From assembly GCA_963848375.1 (NCBI GenBank), contig CAWKDK010000007.1:1-64000 (forward strand): a DNA stretch of 64,000 nucleotides, given 5' to 3'. Position numbers and translations under genes: made by a program. This DNA comes from JAJPJE01 sp963848375 (GTDB lineage: Bacteria > Acidobacteriota > Terriglobia > Terriglobales > Acidobacteriaceae). Below the pieces are notes generated by a model. The model searched no databases. It was given only the letters and a program-made list of their open reading frames with translations, and had not been told where the DNA came from. How positions within the stretch are numbered: position 1 is the first letter of the stretch; each line of letters begins with the position of its first letter. Positions 52,203 to 61,085 of this stretch are shown piece by piece.

Positions 52203-53558
52203 CTATTGCCCGCCTGGTTTCCTTTGCGCGGCGGCAGGTGGAAGCGGACAGTACCGTGGCTTGGATATAACCTGCAATCCGGGGCGCTTCACGCGGACCT
52301 CAATTTCTCGACAGTTACCGGCCACGGCTGCCACGGTTGTATAGCCGAGCGTGTACTGATTTCTCGCGACAGAAGTGACTCGCTGGTAAGCCCCTTCCAT
52401 AGTGTCCTTGGAAAACGCTGGAAACACCTGTCCGCCAGTTGCAGCCGCGTATCGGGTGAGGATGTCCCCATATCCCTGCCCAGGAATTCTGATCTTCTCC
52501 AGCTGACGGTAGCCGGGGATGGCTCCTCCACCCACGCTAACGCCGTATACGAGGATCTGATAGGTCTGCAAGACCTTCAACACGTCGCGATAACTTGCCG
52601 TGCTATCAAGCTCCCGGCCATCACTGATGACAAAGATAATTTTCCGGCGCAGAGGCGCACGCCGAGAGAGGTCGAGGGCCGCAGCAAGGATTGCGTCGTT
52701 GAGAACGTGCGGCTCCGGCTGGTAGGTGCGCGCGTCCTCGGGAGGAGTGCTGGGATCCATGGGATGGCCATTCACGCTAGGACCGGCTGCCATTGGTCCG
52801 GCGACGACGGGTACACCACCCGGCCTGCCGATAGCTTCCGCACGCACTTGCTTCATGACCTGCGCAAAACGGTCGGATGCGCCGCCGACGAAGTCCTGTA
52901 CTTTCTGGACACTGCTTCCGTAAGTGAAGAGACTGACTTCGTCGTACTGGCTGAAGGCTCCAACGAGAGCGGGCAGGGTGTCATTCACCTTGCTAACGAC
53001 ATTGCTGGGCAGACTCAGGTCGAAGACTATCGCCGCGGAGAGAGCGAACGGGTCGCTGGTGAAGTAGCGGACTGTTTGCGGCTTACTGTCTTCGTAAATG
53101 GAGAAATCTTTCTGCAGCAGCCCTTCGACAAGATGTCCAGAGGAGTCCTTCACCGTAACCGGAACGACGACGAAATTCGTATTGACGACGTACTTGTAGA
53201 GCTCCTCCTGACTGGTATTCGACGCGGGCGGAACACTGCCGGCAGGCACGGTCTTTATCGGCGGCATCGGAGGAGGTGTGGTGTTCGATGAGCCCTCCGT
53301 GGTGCCATGAGACTGGGTTTCAACCGAAAGATCGCCGAGGTCAGGAGTCTGGGAAGGAGCAGAAGGTGGTGCTCCGGGCGAAACTTGTACCCCTGAAGGC
53401 GGGTTGTTAGGTGCGGGCGCATCTGGAAGGGTTTGTCCCGTGGGCTGGCTGCCGGAGTTTTGTGCGGATCCCTGCAGGGGTAGGCCTAGTAAGAGACCAC
53501 AGATGAAAGCAATGACAGCTAGACGCATCCATTCGTTCCAATGGCAATGCTTGAACAC
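52203..53558 (-). CDS. Exported VWFA-related acidobacterial protein with degenerate MIDAS
   Basis: The 451 residues start at a GTG (53558) with a strong GGAGGA upstream; a shorter start at 53528 lacks that. A signal peptide (MRLAVIAFICGLLLGLPLQG) and a long Pro/Ser/Gly-rich low-complexity segment (to about residue 130) are followed by a VWA-like domain. The first strand is VVPVTVKDSSGHLVEGLLQKDFSI, then the MIDAS position reads FDLSLPSN, which keeps Asp and the first Ser but lacks the second Ser of DxSxS. FVISDGREL retains the Asp of the third element. Function unknown; such proteins are probably envelope components and occur in tens of copies in these genomes. Confidence 0.85.
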   Translation of the reverse strand: MFKHCHWNEWMRLAVIAFICGLLLGLPLQGSAQNSGSQPTGQTLPDAPAPNNPPSGVQVSPGAPPSAPSQTPDLGDLSVETQSHGTTEGSSNTTPPPMPPIKTVPAGSVPPASNTSQEELYKYVVNTNFVVVPVTVKDSSGHLVEGLLQKDFSIYEDSKPQTVRYFTSDPFALSAAIVFDLSLPSNVVSKVNDTLPALVGAFSQYDEVSLFTYGSSVQKVQDFVGGASDRFAQVMKQVRAEAIGRPGGVPVVAGPMAAGPSVNGHPMDPSTPPEDARTYQPEPHVLNDAILAAALDLSRRAPLRRKIIFVISDGRELDSTASYRDVLKVLQTYQILVYGVSVGGGAIPGYRQLEKIRIPGQGYGDILTRYAAATGGQVFPAFSKDTMEGAYQRVTSVARNQYTLGYTTVAAVAGNCREIEVRVKRPGLQVISKPRYCPLPPAAAQRKPGGQ

Positions 53559-53644
53559 GCACGATCCTCCACTTCCGATGCCCGAATTCTTACAGATAGA
53601 AGCTGATTTAGAATTACTCTAGTTCATAGGAACCCTGAAAAGCC

Positions 53645-54706
53645 ATGTTGTTCCGATCCCGTAGTTTTGTCCGAGTTGCAATATGCTCTATTGTGACATT
53701 GTTGTCGTTTCACGCGCTCGTTTGGGCACAACCTCCGCAGTCTTCTACGCAGCAGGATCAAGGGCAAACGGCTAATCAGGACCAGAATCTGCCCACGTTC
53801 CAGTCGCAGGTGAACGTGGTGAACCTATTTTTCAACGTTAAAGACAAACACGGAGCGCTGGTTCCGAATCTGGCAAAGACAGATTTCCAGGTCCTTGAAG
53901 ATGGCAAGCCGCAAACCATCAAGTACTTCTCCACGGAATCCGATGAACCGCTTACGCTCGGTATATTGATTGACAGCAGTGCCAGCCAGACTCGCGTTCT
54001 TGACATGGAAAAAGAGGTAGGTGCGAGTTTTCTTCGCGAGGTGCTGAGACCCAAAGACCTGGCATTCGTGATCAGCTTCGACGTGGAAGTGGACCTCCTG
54101 CAGGATTACACCAACGAAAGCCACCAGCTTCACATTGCCCTGGATAAAGCAAAAATAAATTCCGGAACGCCGTGCACCGGGATTCCGGGAATCGGGGGCG
54201 GACCCCTACCGGGATCGTGCTCCCCCAAAGGTACTCTTCTCTATGATGCGGTTTATCTCGCCTCCTATGACAAGCTGGCCAAAGAAGTGGGACGCAAGGC
54301 CATGATCCTGCTTACGGACGGAGAGGACCAGGGCTCGAAGGAGCGCATCCAGGATGCGATCGAAGCAGCACAGAAGTCGGACAGCATCGTTTACGTGCTG
54401 CTGATCGCCGACCGGGGCTTCTATGGATTTGGCGGGTACTCGGGTGACCGGGAGATGAAGAAGATGACCGCCGACACCGGCGGCCGCGTGATTGAGGTCG
54501 GCAACAAAAAAGAAAAGCTGCAGGAAGCGTTCGACGAGATCGCCAAAGAGCTGCGCACGCAATACAACATCGGATACACACCTACCAATTCGAAGCTGGA
54601 CGGGAGCTTCCGCAAGGTGGAGATTCATACGACGGAAAAGAGCCTGAAGGTCCAGGCAAGGACCGGGTACTACGCGATCCGGCGAGACACCGAAGCAGGA
54701 GATTAG
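53645..54706 (+). CDS. Exported VWFA-related acidobacterial protein with intact MIDAS
   Basis: The 353 residues begin with a signal peptide (MLFRSRSFVRVAICSIVTLL) and a Gln-rich segment. The VWA domain begins NVVNLFFNVKDKHGALVPNL and has the MIDAS DSSAS (DxSxS) in ILIDSSASQTR, the Thr in the KGTLLYDAVYLAS region and the Asp in ILLTDGEDQGS. These residues bind a divalent cation, and so the domain should be able to bind a protein ligand. A C-terminal GYTPTNSKLDGSFRKVEI closes it, typical of the family. Transcribed divergently from the gene at 52203, with which it shares no promoter pair evident. Role unknown. Confidence 0.87.
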   Translation: MLFRSRSFVRVAICSIVTLLSFHALVWAQPPQSSTQQDQGQTANQDQNLPTFQSQVNVVNLFFNVKDKHGALVPNLAKTDFQVLEDGKPQTIKYFSTESDEPLTLGILIDSSASQTRVLDMEKEVGASFLREVLRPKDLAFVISFDVEVDLLQDYTNESHQLHIALDKAKINSGTPCTGIPGIGGGPLPGSCSPKGTLLYDAVYLASYDKLAKEVGRKAMILLTDGEDQGSKERIQDAIEAAQKSDSIVYVLLIADRGFYGFGGYSGDREMKKMTADTGGRVIEVGNKKEKLQEAFDEIAKELRTQYNIGYTPTNSKLDGSFRKVEIHTTEKSLKVQARTGYYAIRRDTEAGD

Positions 54707-54790
54707 CTGGCCGGGCGATCGGGTCTTTCGCGGCCGCCCTCCTTCCTTACATCGATTCCACTTCGTTCAACCGCAAGTCCAACGATTCTG

Positions 54791-54820
54791 TTGACAAACT
54801 AAACTAAACCGTTCAGTATT
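54791..54820 (+). promoter_or_regulatory. Promoter and TetR-type operator upstream of the ABC exporter operon
   Basis: TTGACA (54791-54796), 17 nt, then CAGTAT gives a promoter. A 15-bp dyad ACTAAAC-C-GTTCAGT (54803-54817) lies between -35 and -10, where a TetR-like repressor would block transcription. About 30 nt downstream is the start of the ABC gene. Confidence 0.5.
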
Positions 54821-54850
54821 GGTGTCCTTCGACCCTCGTGAGGTGCCGCT

Positions 54851-55636
54851 TTGATCCAGGTAGAGAACCTAACCAAGACCTTCGGCCAGTTCACCGCTGT
54901 AAAGGGGATTTCCTTTCAGGTTCAGCAAGGGGAGATCTTTGCGTTTCTGGGACCGAACGGCGCAGGGAAGACCACCACAATCAAGATGCTGACGACGCTG
55001 CTGCGTCCGACTGCCGGCACAATCCTGCTGGACGGCTTCAACCCGCTCGTACAACAGAAGGAAGCGCGTCAGCGCTTTGGCATCGTGTTCCAGGATCCAA
55101 GTCTGGACAACGAGCAGACTGCGTACGAGAACATGGAACTTCACGGCGTTCTCTATCATGTGCCCCGAGCGATTCGTACCCAGCGTATTGAAGAGCTGAT
55201 GAAGACATTCGAGCTCTGGGAAAAGCGCAAGGACTACGTCAAAACTTTTTCTGGTGGAATGAGACGACGACTGGAGATCGCGCGCGGATTCCTGCACACA
55301 CCAAAAATCCTGTTCCTGGATGAACCGACGCTGGGGCTAGATCCGCAGAGCCGGAATCAGTTATGGGCTCACGTGAAACGAATCAACCAAGCCGAAAATA
55401 CGACTGTGTTCCTGACGACTCACTACATGGATGAAGCCGATCGTGTTGCCGACCGCATCGCGATCATCGACCACGGCGCGATCGTGGCGCAGGGAACATC
55501 AGCTGAGCTGAGAGCACAAACCGAGACGGATTCCCTTGAAGGAGCGTTCCTGGCGCTCACCGGCACATCGCTTCGCGAAGATGGGGCGGATAGCAAGGAT
55601 CAGATGCGGCAATTCGCCAGAATGTGGAGGAGATAG
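54851..55636 (+). CDS. ABC transporter ATP-binding protein (ABC-2, DrrA-like)
   Basis: The 261 residues start at TTG 54851 (GAGGTG ribosome site). Walker A is GPNGAGKTTT (about 36-45), Q-loop FQDPSLDNEQT, signature FSGGMRRRLEIARG, Walker B LFLDEPTLGLDPQ and H-loop TTHYMDEADR. The DrrA subgroup energises export of drugs, lipids or polysaccharides. It is followed 1 nt later by the permease gene and then the TetR gene, so this is a drug/lipid exporter with its own regulator. Substrate not known. Confidence 0.93.
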   Translation: MIQVENLTKTFGQFTAVKGISFQVQQGEIFAFLGPNGAGKTTTIKMLTTLLRPTAGTILLDGFNPLVQQKEARQRFGIVFQDPSLDNEQTAYENMELHGVLYHVPRAIRTQRIEELMKTFELWEKRKDYVKTFSGGMRRRLEIARGFLHTPKILFLDEPTLGLDPQSRNQLWAHVKRINQAENTTVFLTTHYMDEADRVADRIAIIDHGAIVAQGTSAELRAQTETDSLEGAFLALTGTSLREDGADSKDQMRQFARMWRR

Positions 55637-55637
55637 C

Positions 55638-56384
55638 GTGGGCGTCATATACATACTGTGGCTGCGTGAAATCAAGCGGTACGTCCGTTCCCGCGTACAG
55701 ATAGTGGTATCGCTGGGTCAGCCTGCGCTTTATTTGCTGGCGCTCGGGTTCGGCTTTGGCCCGGTGTTCGCAAAAGCGGGGCGAGGAAGCTACCTCCAAT
55801 TCATGGCGCCGGGCGTGATCGGAATGACGGTGCTATTCAGTTCGGTCTTCTCGGGCATCGCCATGCTGTTCGATCGCCAGTTCGGTTTCCTGAAAGAAAC
55901 GTTCGTCGCGCCGGTCTCGCGACTACAGATCATGGTCGGACGGACCCTGGGCGGTGCGACGGTGGCGATCATCCAGGGATGCCTCATCCTGATTATCTGC
56001 CTGATTGCCGGCTTCAGGCCGGCACACTGGATAGCAATCCCGGTCGCGTTTCTATTCGTGATCATGATTGCGATTGTGTTCGCCGCCATGGGAACAGCGT
56101 TGGGTTCGGTGATCCAGGATATGCAGGGTTTCCAACTCGTCATGAACTTCCTGGTCCTGCCGATCTTTTTCCTTTCGGGAGCACTCTATCCGCTTACCAA
56201 TTTGCCGCGGGTGCTCACATGGATTACCCATGGCGACCCGTTAGCGTATGGAGTGGACGGATTGCGCGGAGTGCTGATTGGGACCTGGCAGTTCAGCTTC
56301 TCCGTGGACATGGTTATCCTGGGTACCCTTGCGGCGGTTTTGTTGGGCACCGGTGCCTACCTGTTTTCGAGGATCGAGTTGTAG
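55638..56384 (+). CDS. ABC-2 type transport permease
   Basis: The GTG at 55638 (GGAGGAGAT upstream, spacing about 6) gives 248 residues with about six membrane segments. The conserved ABC-2 region LVMNFLVLPIFFLSGALYPL is near residues 165-185. It probably pairs with the preceding ATP-binding protein to form an exporter of the DrrAB type. A longer frame upstream overlaps the ATPase gene and is not used. It is followed 3 nt later by the TetR gene. Confidence 0.92.
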   Translation: MGVIYILWLREIKRYVRSRVQIVVSLGQPALYLLALGFGFGPVFAKAGRGSYLQFMAPGVIGMTVLFSSVFSGIAMLFDRQFGFLKETFVAPVSRLQIMVGRTLGGATVAIIQGCLILIICLIAGFRPAHWIAIPVAFLFVIMIAIVFAAMGTALGSVIQDMQGFQLVMNFLVLPIFFLSGALYPLTNLPRVLTWITHGDPLAYGVDGLRGVLIGTWQFSFSVDMVILGTLAAVLLGTGAYLFSRIEL

Positions 56385-56387
56385 GCC

Positions 56388-56996
56388 ATGGTCAGACAAC
56401 GTAGCGAGGAGGCGCATCGTAAGGTCGTGCATGCTGCGATTCGCCTCTTTGCGAAGCAAGGCATCGACGCCACCAGCATGGATTCAATTGCTGATGCCTC
56501 TGGCGTCAGCAAAGCCACGATCTACAAGCATTGGGAAGATAAGGACGCTCTCGCGCTCGAGGCGCTTTCGTATCTTCACGGCCTTGATGAAGAATTGCCG
56601 GAGTTCGCGTCTGGCGATCTGCGCAAGGATCTGATTGACTCCCTGAGCTACGCTCCTGCACACATGCCGGATCTTCGCGAACGGATCATGCCGCACCTGA
56701 TTGCCTATTCTGCGCGTAATCAAGCCTTCGGACGCGCATGGCGAGAACGGGTGATCAATCGCAAACGCTCCGCACTGGCTAAAGTGTTTAAGCGCGGGGT
56801 CGCTGAAGGGACACTTGAGAAGCATCTGGACGCGGATCTCTCGACCGCGTTGCTCTTCGGACCCGTCTTATATCGATATATCTTTGATACCTACGTGGCA
56901 GGAAAACGCTCGTCTGGTGACCCACCCATCACTTTCATCGAGCAGGTGGTCGATGCATTCTTGAAGTCGTTTGGCGCGCCAACGCGAGGCCACTAA
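56388..56996 (+). CDS. TetR/AcrR-family regulator
   Basis: The 202 residues have an N-terminal helix-turn-helix (about 8-60: RKVVHAAIRLFAKQGIDATSMDSIADASGVSKATIYKHWEDKDAL) and a helical ligand-binding C-terminal domain. It starts 3 nt after the permease stop and is cotranscribed with the ABC genes. It likely represses the operon by binding the dyad in the promoter at 54803-54817, and is released by a small ligand. The C-terminal domain is not diagnostic for a ligand. Confidence 0.92.
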   Translation: MVRQRSEEAHRKVVHAAIRLFAKQGIDATSMDSIADASGVSKATIYKHWEDKDALALEALSYLHGLDEELPEFASGDLRKDLIDSLSYAPAHMPDLRERIMPHLIAYSARNQAFGRAWRERVINRKRSALAKVFKRGVAEGTLEKHLDADLSTALLFGPVLYRYIFDTYVAGKRSSGDPPITFIEQVVDAFLKSFGAPTRGH

Positions 56997-57007
56997 CGAT
57001 CGAGAAT

Positions 57008-58222
57008 CTACGGCTTCGGAGCGAAGTATCCTTTGCGGGCGCGTACCTGCAGCCCCTTGCGATCCGCGGCGATGATGTCAATGCTCCGGAAATGGCCATC
57101 GGCGGTAAAGTCGGCTGGCTTGTACGCGAGCACATACTGACTGCGCAATTCGTCCTGAATCTCCGAAAACGCGTTGGAGACATCCTGGATGCGGAACGGG
57201 AAGAAGGCGCGTCCGCCAGTCGCTTCCGCCATCCGCTCGAGCACCTTGTCACCACGCAATTTGACGCCGCTCACGTTCGTGCTGATGGTGTAGAGAATCA
57301 CTTCGGCGCGCTGCGCCATCTCGATAGCTTCTTCACGCGTAACACGGCTCTGGTTATCTTCGCCGTCGCTGAGCAGGATGATGGCTTTGCGAGTCGGTCC
57401 AGTCTGCTGCGCCTTCAGCAGCTTGTCGCGGCAGGCGAAATAGACGGCGTCGTAGAGCGCCGTTCCGCCGCCAGGTCGCAGAGCGCGCACGCCCTTCGAG
57501 AGGTACTCGGTGTTGTCGGTGAAATCTTGGGTGACTTCCGGTGTAGTGTCGAAGCCGATTACAAAGGCTCGGTCGAAATGCGGACGGATAATTTCGTTCA
57601 GGAATTCGATCGCGGAATCCTGCTCGAAGCGAAACCGATCGCGCACGGAATTGCTGGCGTCGACCAACAAGCCCACACGTAGCGGAAGGTTCGTCTCGCT
57701 GGCAAAGTTCACAATTTGCACGGGCGGCTTTTTGTCGTCGAGTACCTTGAAGTCGGCTTGCTTCAGATCTTTTACGAAGCGTCCGTGCTTGTCGGAAACG
57801 GTAAAGACGACATTTACTTCCTGCACGACCTTAGTGATCGTAGTGACCGCGTCATCGTCCTCTTTGTTGGACGTGCTGGTGGTTGTACCTGGCTTGGCGG
57901 TGTCGGGAGCAGGATCGGCTGCTTTCGTCGCGTCAGAGGCAGGCGGGGTCGTGATGTTCGCGGTCTGACCTGAATCCGGAGCCTGCGCCGCAGGCTGAGT
58001 TGAGGCCGGCGCAGATTGCGCCGGAGCCGGTTTAGGCTGCTGGGCTGGCGGTGCATTTGCGGGCGTCGGGGCCGAAGGCAGCTGCGCGCGCGGTGTCGAG
58101 CCAGCGGGCGTCGGAGCCGAAGGAAGTTGTGCGGCTGTCTGGGCGAGTCCCAATACGCCGACCATGAGCAGCAACGGTGAAAACCAAAGAGTTCGCATCC
58201 TGATGAAACCAATTATATCCAT
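57008..58222 (-). CDS. Exported VWFA-related acidobacterial protein with intact MIDAS
   Basis: From the ATG at 58222 (58198 also possible) the 404 residues hold a signal peptide (MRTLWFSPLLLMVGVLGLAQ), a long Pro/Ala/Ser/Gln-rich linker (about 40-130) and a VWA domain beginning VVQEVNVVFTVSDKHGRFVKDL. The MIDAS reads DASNS (DxSxS) in LLVDASNSVRD, with the Thr in GGTALYDAVYFA and Asp in LLSDGEDNQS. The C-terminus (VLAYKPADFTADGHFRSIDI) fits the family. It is the third such gene in 6 kb but on the opposite strand from the exporter. Role unknown. Confidence 0.86.
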   Translation of the reverse strand: MDIIGFIRMRTLWFSPLLLMVGVLGLAQTAAQLPSAPTPAGSTPRAQLPSAPTPANAPPAQQPKPAPAQSAPASTQPAAQAPDSGQTANITTPPASDATKAADPAPDTAKPGTTTSTSNKEDDDAVTTITKVVQEVNVVFTVSDKHGRFVKDLKQADFKVLDDKKPPVQIVNFASETNLPLRVGLLVDASNSVRDRFRFEQDSAIEFLNEIIRPHFDRAFVIGFDTTPEVTQDFTDNTEYLSKGVRALRPGGGTALYDAVYFACRDKLLKAQQTGPTRKAIILLSDGEDNQSRVTREEAIEMAQRAEVILYTISTNVSGVKLRGDKVLERMAEATGGRAFFPFRIQDVSNAFSEIQDELRSQYVLAYKPADFTADGHFRSIDIIAADRKGLQVRARKGYFAPKP

Positions 58223-58292
58223 CTTCGCTCGCCGCGACGCTTCAGCTACTTTCCTCGGCAAGAACACGGCTATCTAAGGTGTAAACGGCGGT

Positions 58293-59306
58293 TCAAGAGC
58301 GGGTGGGACCCTTAAGCAGATCGAGGAAATCGGTCAGCTCAGGCGGGAGTGGCCTGGAGAAAGCGAGCGGCTCTCCTGTTTTCGGGTGGGCAAACTCCAG
58401 TTCCGCGGCATGAAGGAAATTCCGCGGCAATGAGAGCAAGGGAGCGTTGGGCGCGGTCCCACGAGTAGGGCCGGGCTTGAGTTCTCCCGCGGCACCGTAA
58501 AGAGTGTCGCCCACTACCGGATGCCCGAGCGAGGCCATATGGACGCGGATCTGATGAGTGCGTCCGGTTTCAATCTTGATTTCGACAAGAGAGAATTTGC
58601 CGTAAGCAGTTTCGAATCGCTCCCGCACACGATAGTGAGAGATGGCCTCACGTCCCCCGGAAAGTTTGGTAGTCATACGGGTGCGACGAATACGATCGCG
58701 GCTGATGGCCGCGGAGATGGTTCCTTTCGCTTCCTTCATCCAGCCCTGAACGAGCGCGAGATAGGTCTTGTGAACGCGACGCGAAGAAAATGCGGTTGCC
58801 AGCTTGCGATGAGTGACATCGTTTTTCGCGACGATCATGAGGCCACTGGTTTGTCGATCGAGGCGATGAACGATTCCCGGGCGCAGGTCGCCCCCAACTT
58901 CCGAGAGCGATTGAAAGCGATGGAGCAAAGCGTTGACGAGGGTGCCGCGATTGCGCGCGTCTTCGGTGGCGCCGGCTCCCGCGTGCACCATCATGCCCGC
59001 TGGCTTGTTGATGACGATGAGATCGTCGTCTTCATACACGATGTCGAGGGGAATTTCTTCTGCGATGGCGCGGAGAGCTGGTGGCTGGACTTCTCCCGTG
59101 ATTTCGATCTGTTCCGTGCCGCGAAGCTTTAGAGAGGCCTTCGCCGGTTTGCCGTCGACGAGAACCTTCTTTTCTTCGATGAGCTGCTGAACACGTACGC
59201 GGCTGACGTCGGGATTCTGAGTGGCGAGGAATAGATCCAGACGTTTGCCAGCGTCTTCGCTGGAGGCGGATATGTGCTGGACTGCGGCTTCGTGGCTGTG
59301 GGGCAT
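58293..59306 (-). CDS. rluD: Pseudouridine synthase, RluD-like
   Basis: From the ATG at 59306 the 337 residues have an N-terminal S4 RNA-binding domain (about 15-75: KRLDLFLATQNPDVSRVRVQQL) and a catalytic RluA-type domain with the active-site Asp in VHRLDRQTSGLM, as well as VETGRTHQIRVHMASLGHPV. RluD converts uridines in helix 69 of 23S rRNA to pseudouridine. Family members RluA/RluC cannot be excluded, but S4 plus length supports RluD. It is last in an apparent run lgt-STAS-rluD, with 26 nt after the STAS gene. Confidence 0.93.
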   Translation of the reverse strand: MPHSHEAAVQHISASSEDAGKRLDLFLATQNPDVSRVRVQQLIEEKKVLVDGKPAKASLKLRGTEQIEITGEVQPPALRAIAEEIPLDIVYEDDDLIVINKPAGMMVHAGAGATEDARNRGTLVNALLHRFQSLSEVGGDLRPGIVHRLDRQTSGLMIVAKNDVTHRKLATAFSSRRVHKTYLALVQGWMKEAKGTISAAISRDRIRRTRMTTKLSGGREAISHYRVRERFETAYGKFSLVEIKIETGRTHQIRVHMASLGHPVVGDTLYGAAGELKPGPTRGTAPNAPLLSLPRNFLHAAELEFAHPKTGEPLAFSRPLPPELTDFLDLLKGPTRS

Positions 59307-59332
59307 TCCTGCCGATTGTAGCGGAACGAGGC

Positions 59333-59689
59333 TCAGGGCATGCGCGCGGTGTGATCGCCGCAAGTCTCGAAGACACGCAACAGGTTGGTCATCCCCAGCA
59401 ACTCGCGCACCCGCCGGTTGAAGTTCACGAGCGAAACCGTACATCCGGAAGTACGGCCGCTTACATAGAGTTTCACGATGGTGCCCAGACCGGAGCTGTC
59501 CATCAGCCGGATCTCCGTCAGGTCCAGAGTGAGGGACTTGGTAGTCGGGATCAGCGGCTTCACTTCGTTGCGCAACAGATCTGCAACTTCAGCAGTGAGA
59601 TCGCCGCGGCAGTATACGGTGACAGCGCCAGGATTCTTCGAGATTCGCAGATGTAAGGTGCGGGTGGGAGCAGGTGAAGAGTCTGACAT
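59333..59689 (-). CDS. STAS-domain anti-anti-sigma-like protein
   Basis: The 118 residues form one STAS domain: TVYCRGDLTAEVADLLRNEV, LTLDLTEIRLMDSSGLGTIV with the phosphorylatable Ser in DSSGLG, and a final helix (LLGMTNLLRVFE). It is probably cotranscribed with lgt (upstream) and rluD. No kinase gene is near. The other STAS protein at 49780 has the same architecture. Target unknown. Confidence 0.87.
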   Translation of the reverse strand: MSDSSPAPTRTLHLRISKNPGAVTVYCRGDLTAEVADLLRNEVKPLIPTTKSLTLDLTEIRLMDSSGLGTIVKLYVSGRTSGCTVSLVNFNRRVRELLGMTNLLRVFETCGDHTARMP

Positions 59690-59757
59690 GTGTCGCCTCT
59701 CCGGGACTGGTGGATTGTATCAGGCATCCTACGCAGACCCTTTCGGCGCGTGCCTGG

Positions 59758-60567
59758 CTAGGTGCGAGCAGTTTTCGGCAGGGAGGGCAGGCGGAGCGGA
59801 GCGCGGCGCATCCAGAGAATGCCACCAGCAACGACCATGAGGATCGCGATGAACTGTGTGCCAGTCATGGCGCCGTTGAACATCGATCCACGTTCGGGAT
59901 CGCCGCGCAGGAATTCTATGAAGTAGCGGGCGAAGCCATAAAGGAAGAGATAGGAGCCGATGATCTGACCTTCAAACTTCTTGTTCTTGATCATCCAGTA
60001 GAGAATGAAAAAGTTCACCAGCTCGACAGCTGACTCGATCAGTTGTGTAGGTTCGAGTGGCACGCCGAGCGGAGTTCCGGCTCGTTCGTGCGCAAAGGCA
60101 TTGGTGAAAGTCACGCCCCAGAAGTGCGAGGTTGGTTTTCCGTAGCAGCAACCCGCGGCGAAACATCCGATGCGACCGATGGCGTGGCCGAGAGCAAGTC
60201 CGGGCGCAAAGGTGTCACAGGTCCGTAACACCGGCATGTGATGACGGCGGATATACCAGAGGGAAACCAACACGGCAGCGATTACGCCACCGGAAAAAAC
60301 GCCACCCGCTTGCAGCGTCGAGAGGCTGAAAATCTCGCCAGGATGGGAGCTGTAGTAGCTCCAGTCGTTCACGAACAGCAGCGCCTTGGCTCCGACAATC
60401 GCGGCCAAAATTGCCAGCACGCCGAGATTCCAGTTCTGTTCGGGATCAAGATTCTGCGAGCGCGAAAGTTTGGCGGTCATGGTGAGACCGGCGATCACGC
60501 CGAGCGCGACCAGCAGACCGTAAGTCGGAAGAAAGAAATTGCCGATATGAAATAGCTGAGGGAACAC
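59758..60567 (-). CDS. lgt: Prolipoprotein diacylglyceryl transferase
   Basis: The 269 residues contain about seven membrane segments. The Lgt signature HAIGRIGCFAAGCCYG is in the middle, followed by the TPLGVPLEPTQLIES segment, and ends in the GSMFNGAMTGTQ. Lgt transfers diacylglycerol from phosphatidylglycerol to the Cys of the lipobox, the first step of lipoprotein maturation. The start is the ATG at 60567. Genes for STAS and RluD follow on the same strand. Confidence 0.95.
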   Translation of the reverse strand: MFPQLFHIGNFFLPTYGLLVALGVIAGLTMTAKLSRSQNLDPEQNWNLGVLAILAAIVGAKALLFVNDWSYYSSHPGEIFSLSTLQAGGVFSGGVIAAVLVSLWYIRRHHMPVLRTCDTFAPGLALGHAIGRIGCFAAGCCYGKPTSHFWGVTFTNAFAHERAGTPLGVPLEPTQLIESAVELVNFFILYWMIKNKKFEGQIIGSYLFLYGFARYFIEFLRGDPERGSMFNGAMTGTQFIAILMVVAGGILWMRRAPLRLPSLPKTART

Positions 60568-61037
60568 TGCTTATCTAGATGATCCTGGAAGGATTTCGGA
60601 CGGAAATTCCGTTCCTTAGGAGTCTAACACTGGGTTGTGGAGAGAGTCGCGCGGGTGGTGTTAACAACTGACGGCACTGATGAAGATAAGCCGACCCGCT
60701 ATGCCGTGCGGTGGGCCGTCAATGAACCTAGCTCAGCTAGTGTGGGACCCCGCCGTGATCCATTAGGCATTTCCGAACTGGCGGACATTGCACACCGGAT
60801 CATTATCATACGAGTCAGGACCCCGTTCATTGAGGTGTTGGTTCAAAAAAACGGTTGCCACCAAAACACCAACGTTGCAGGTCGGCTTACTCGAATGATG
60901 CTAGGGGAGAGGGCTGAGGAAACGCAAGTAGCTGGCCGGAAATAGTTGGAACCTCGAGTGCAAACTGCCAGCGTGCTTTTCTGGTGGCCGGTCGGACAGA
61001 GGAAGATCAGTGCATTGATCTCTTAAATACCTTGAAG
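60568..61037. other. Region of about 470 bp without a convincing gene
   Basis: A plus-strand GTG frame of 102 codons (60637-60945) is open, but its product has no recognisable domain, no good ribosome site, and the opposite strand of this section also has open frames. An unidentified RNA gene cannot be excluded. No 6S, tmRNA or RNase P hallmarks were recognised. Confidence 0.4.
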
Positions 61038-61067
61038 CAAAAAAAGAGCACGGCCGAAGCCGTGCTC
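61038..61067 (-). terminator. Rho-independent terminator of the zapA operon
   Basis: On the minus strand GAGCACGGC-TTCG-GCCGTGCTC followed by TTTTTTTGC, 18 nt after the zapA stop. Perfect 9-bp stem with stable UUCG-type loop. Confidence 0.92.
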
Positions 61068-61085
61068 AGTGTTCCGGAGAAAAAT

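Noticed and set aside
60637..60945. Plus-strand frame of 102 codons starting with GTG
   Set aside because: No ribosome site, no domain, atypical residue pattern; left as unassigned region.
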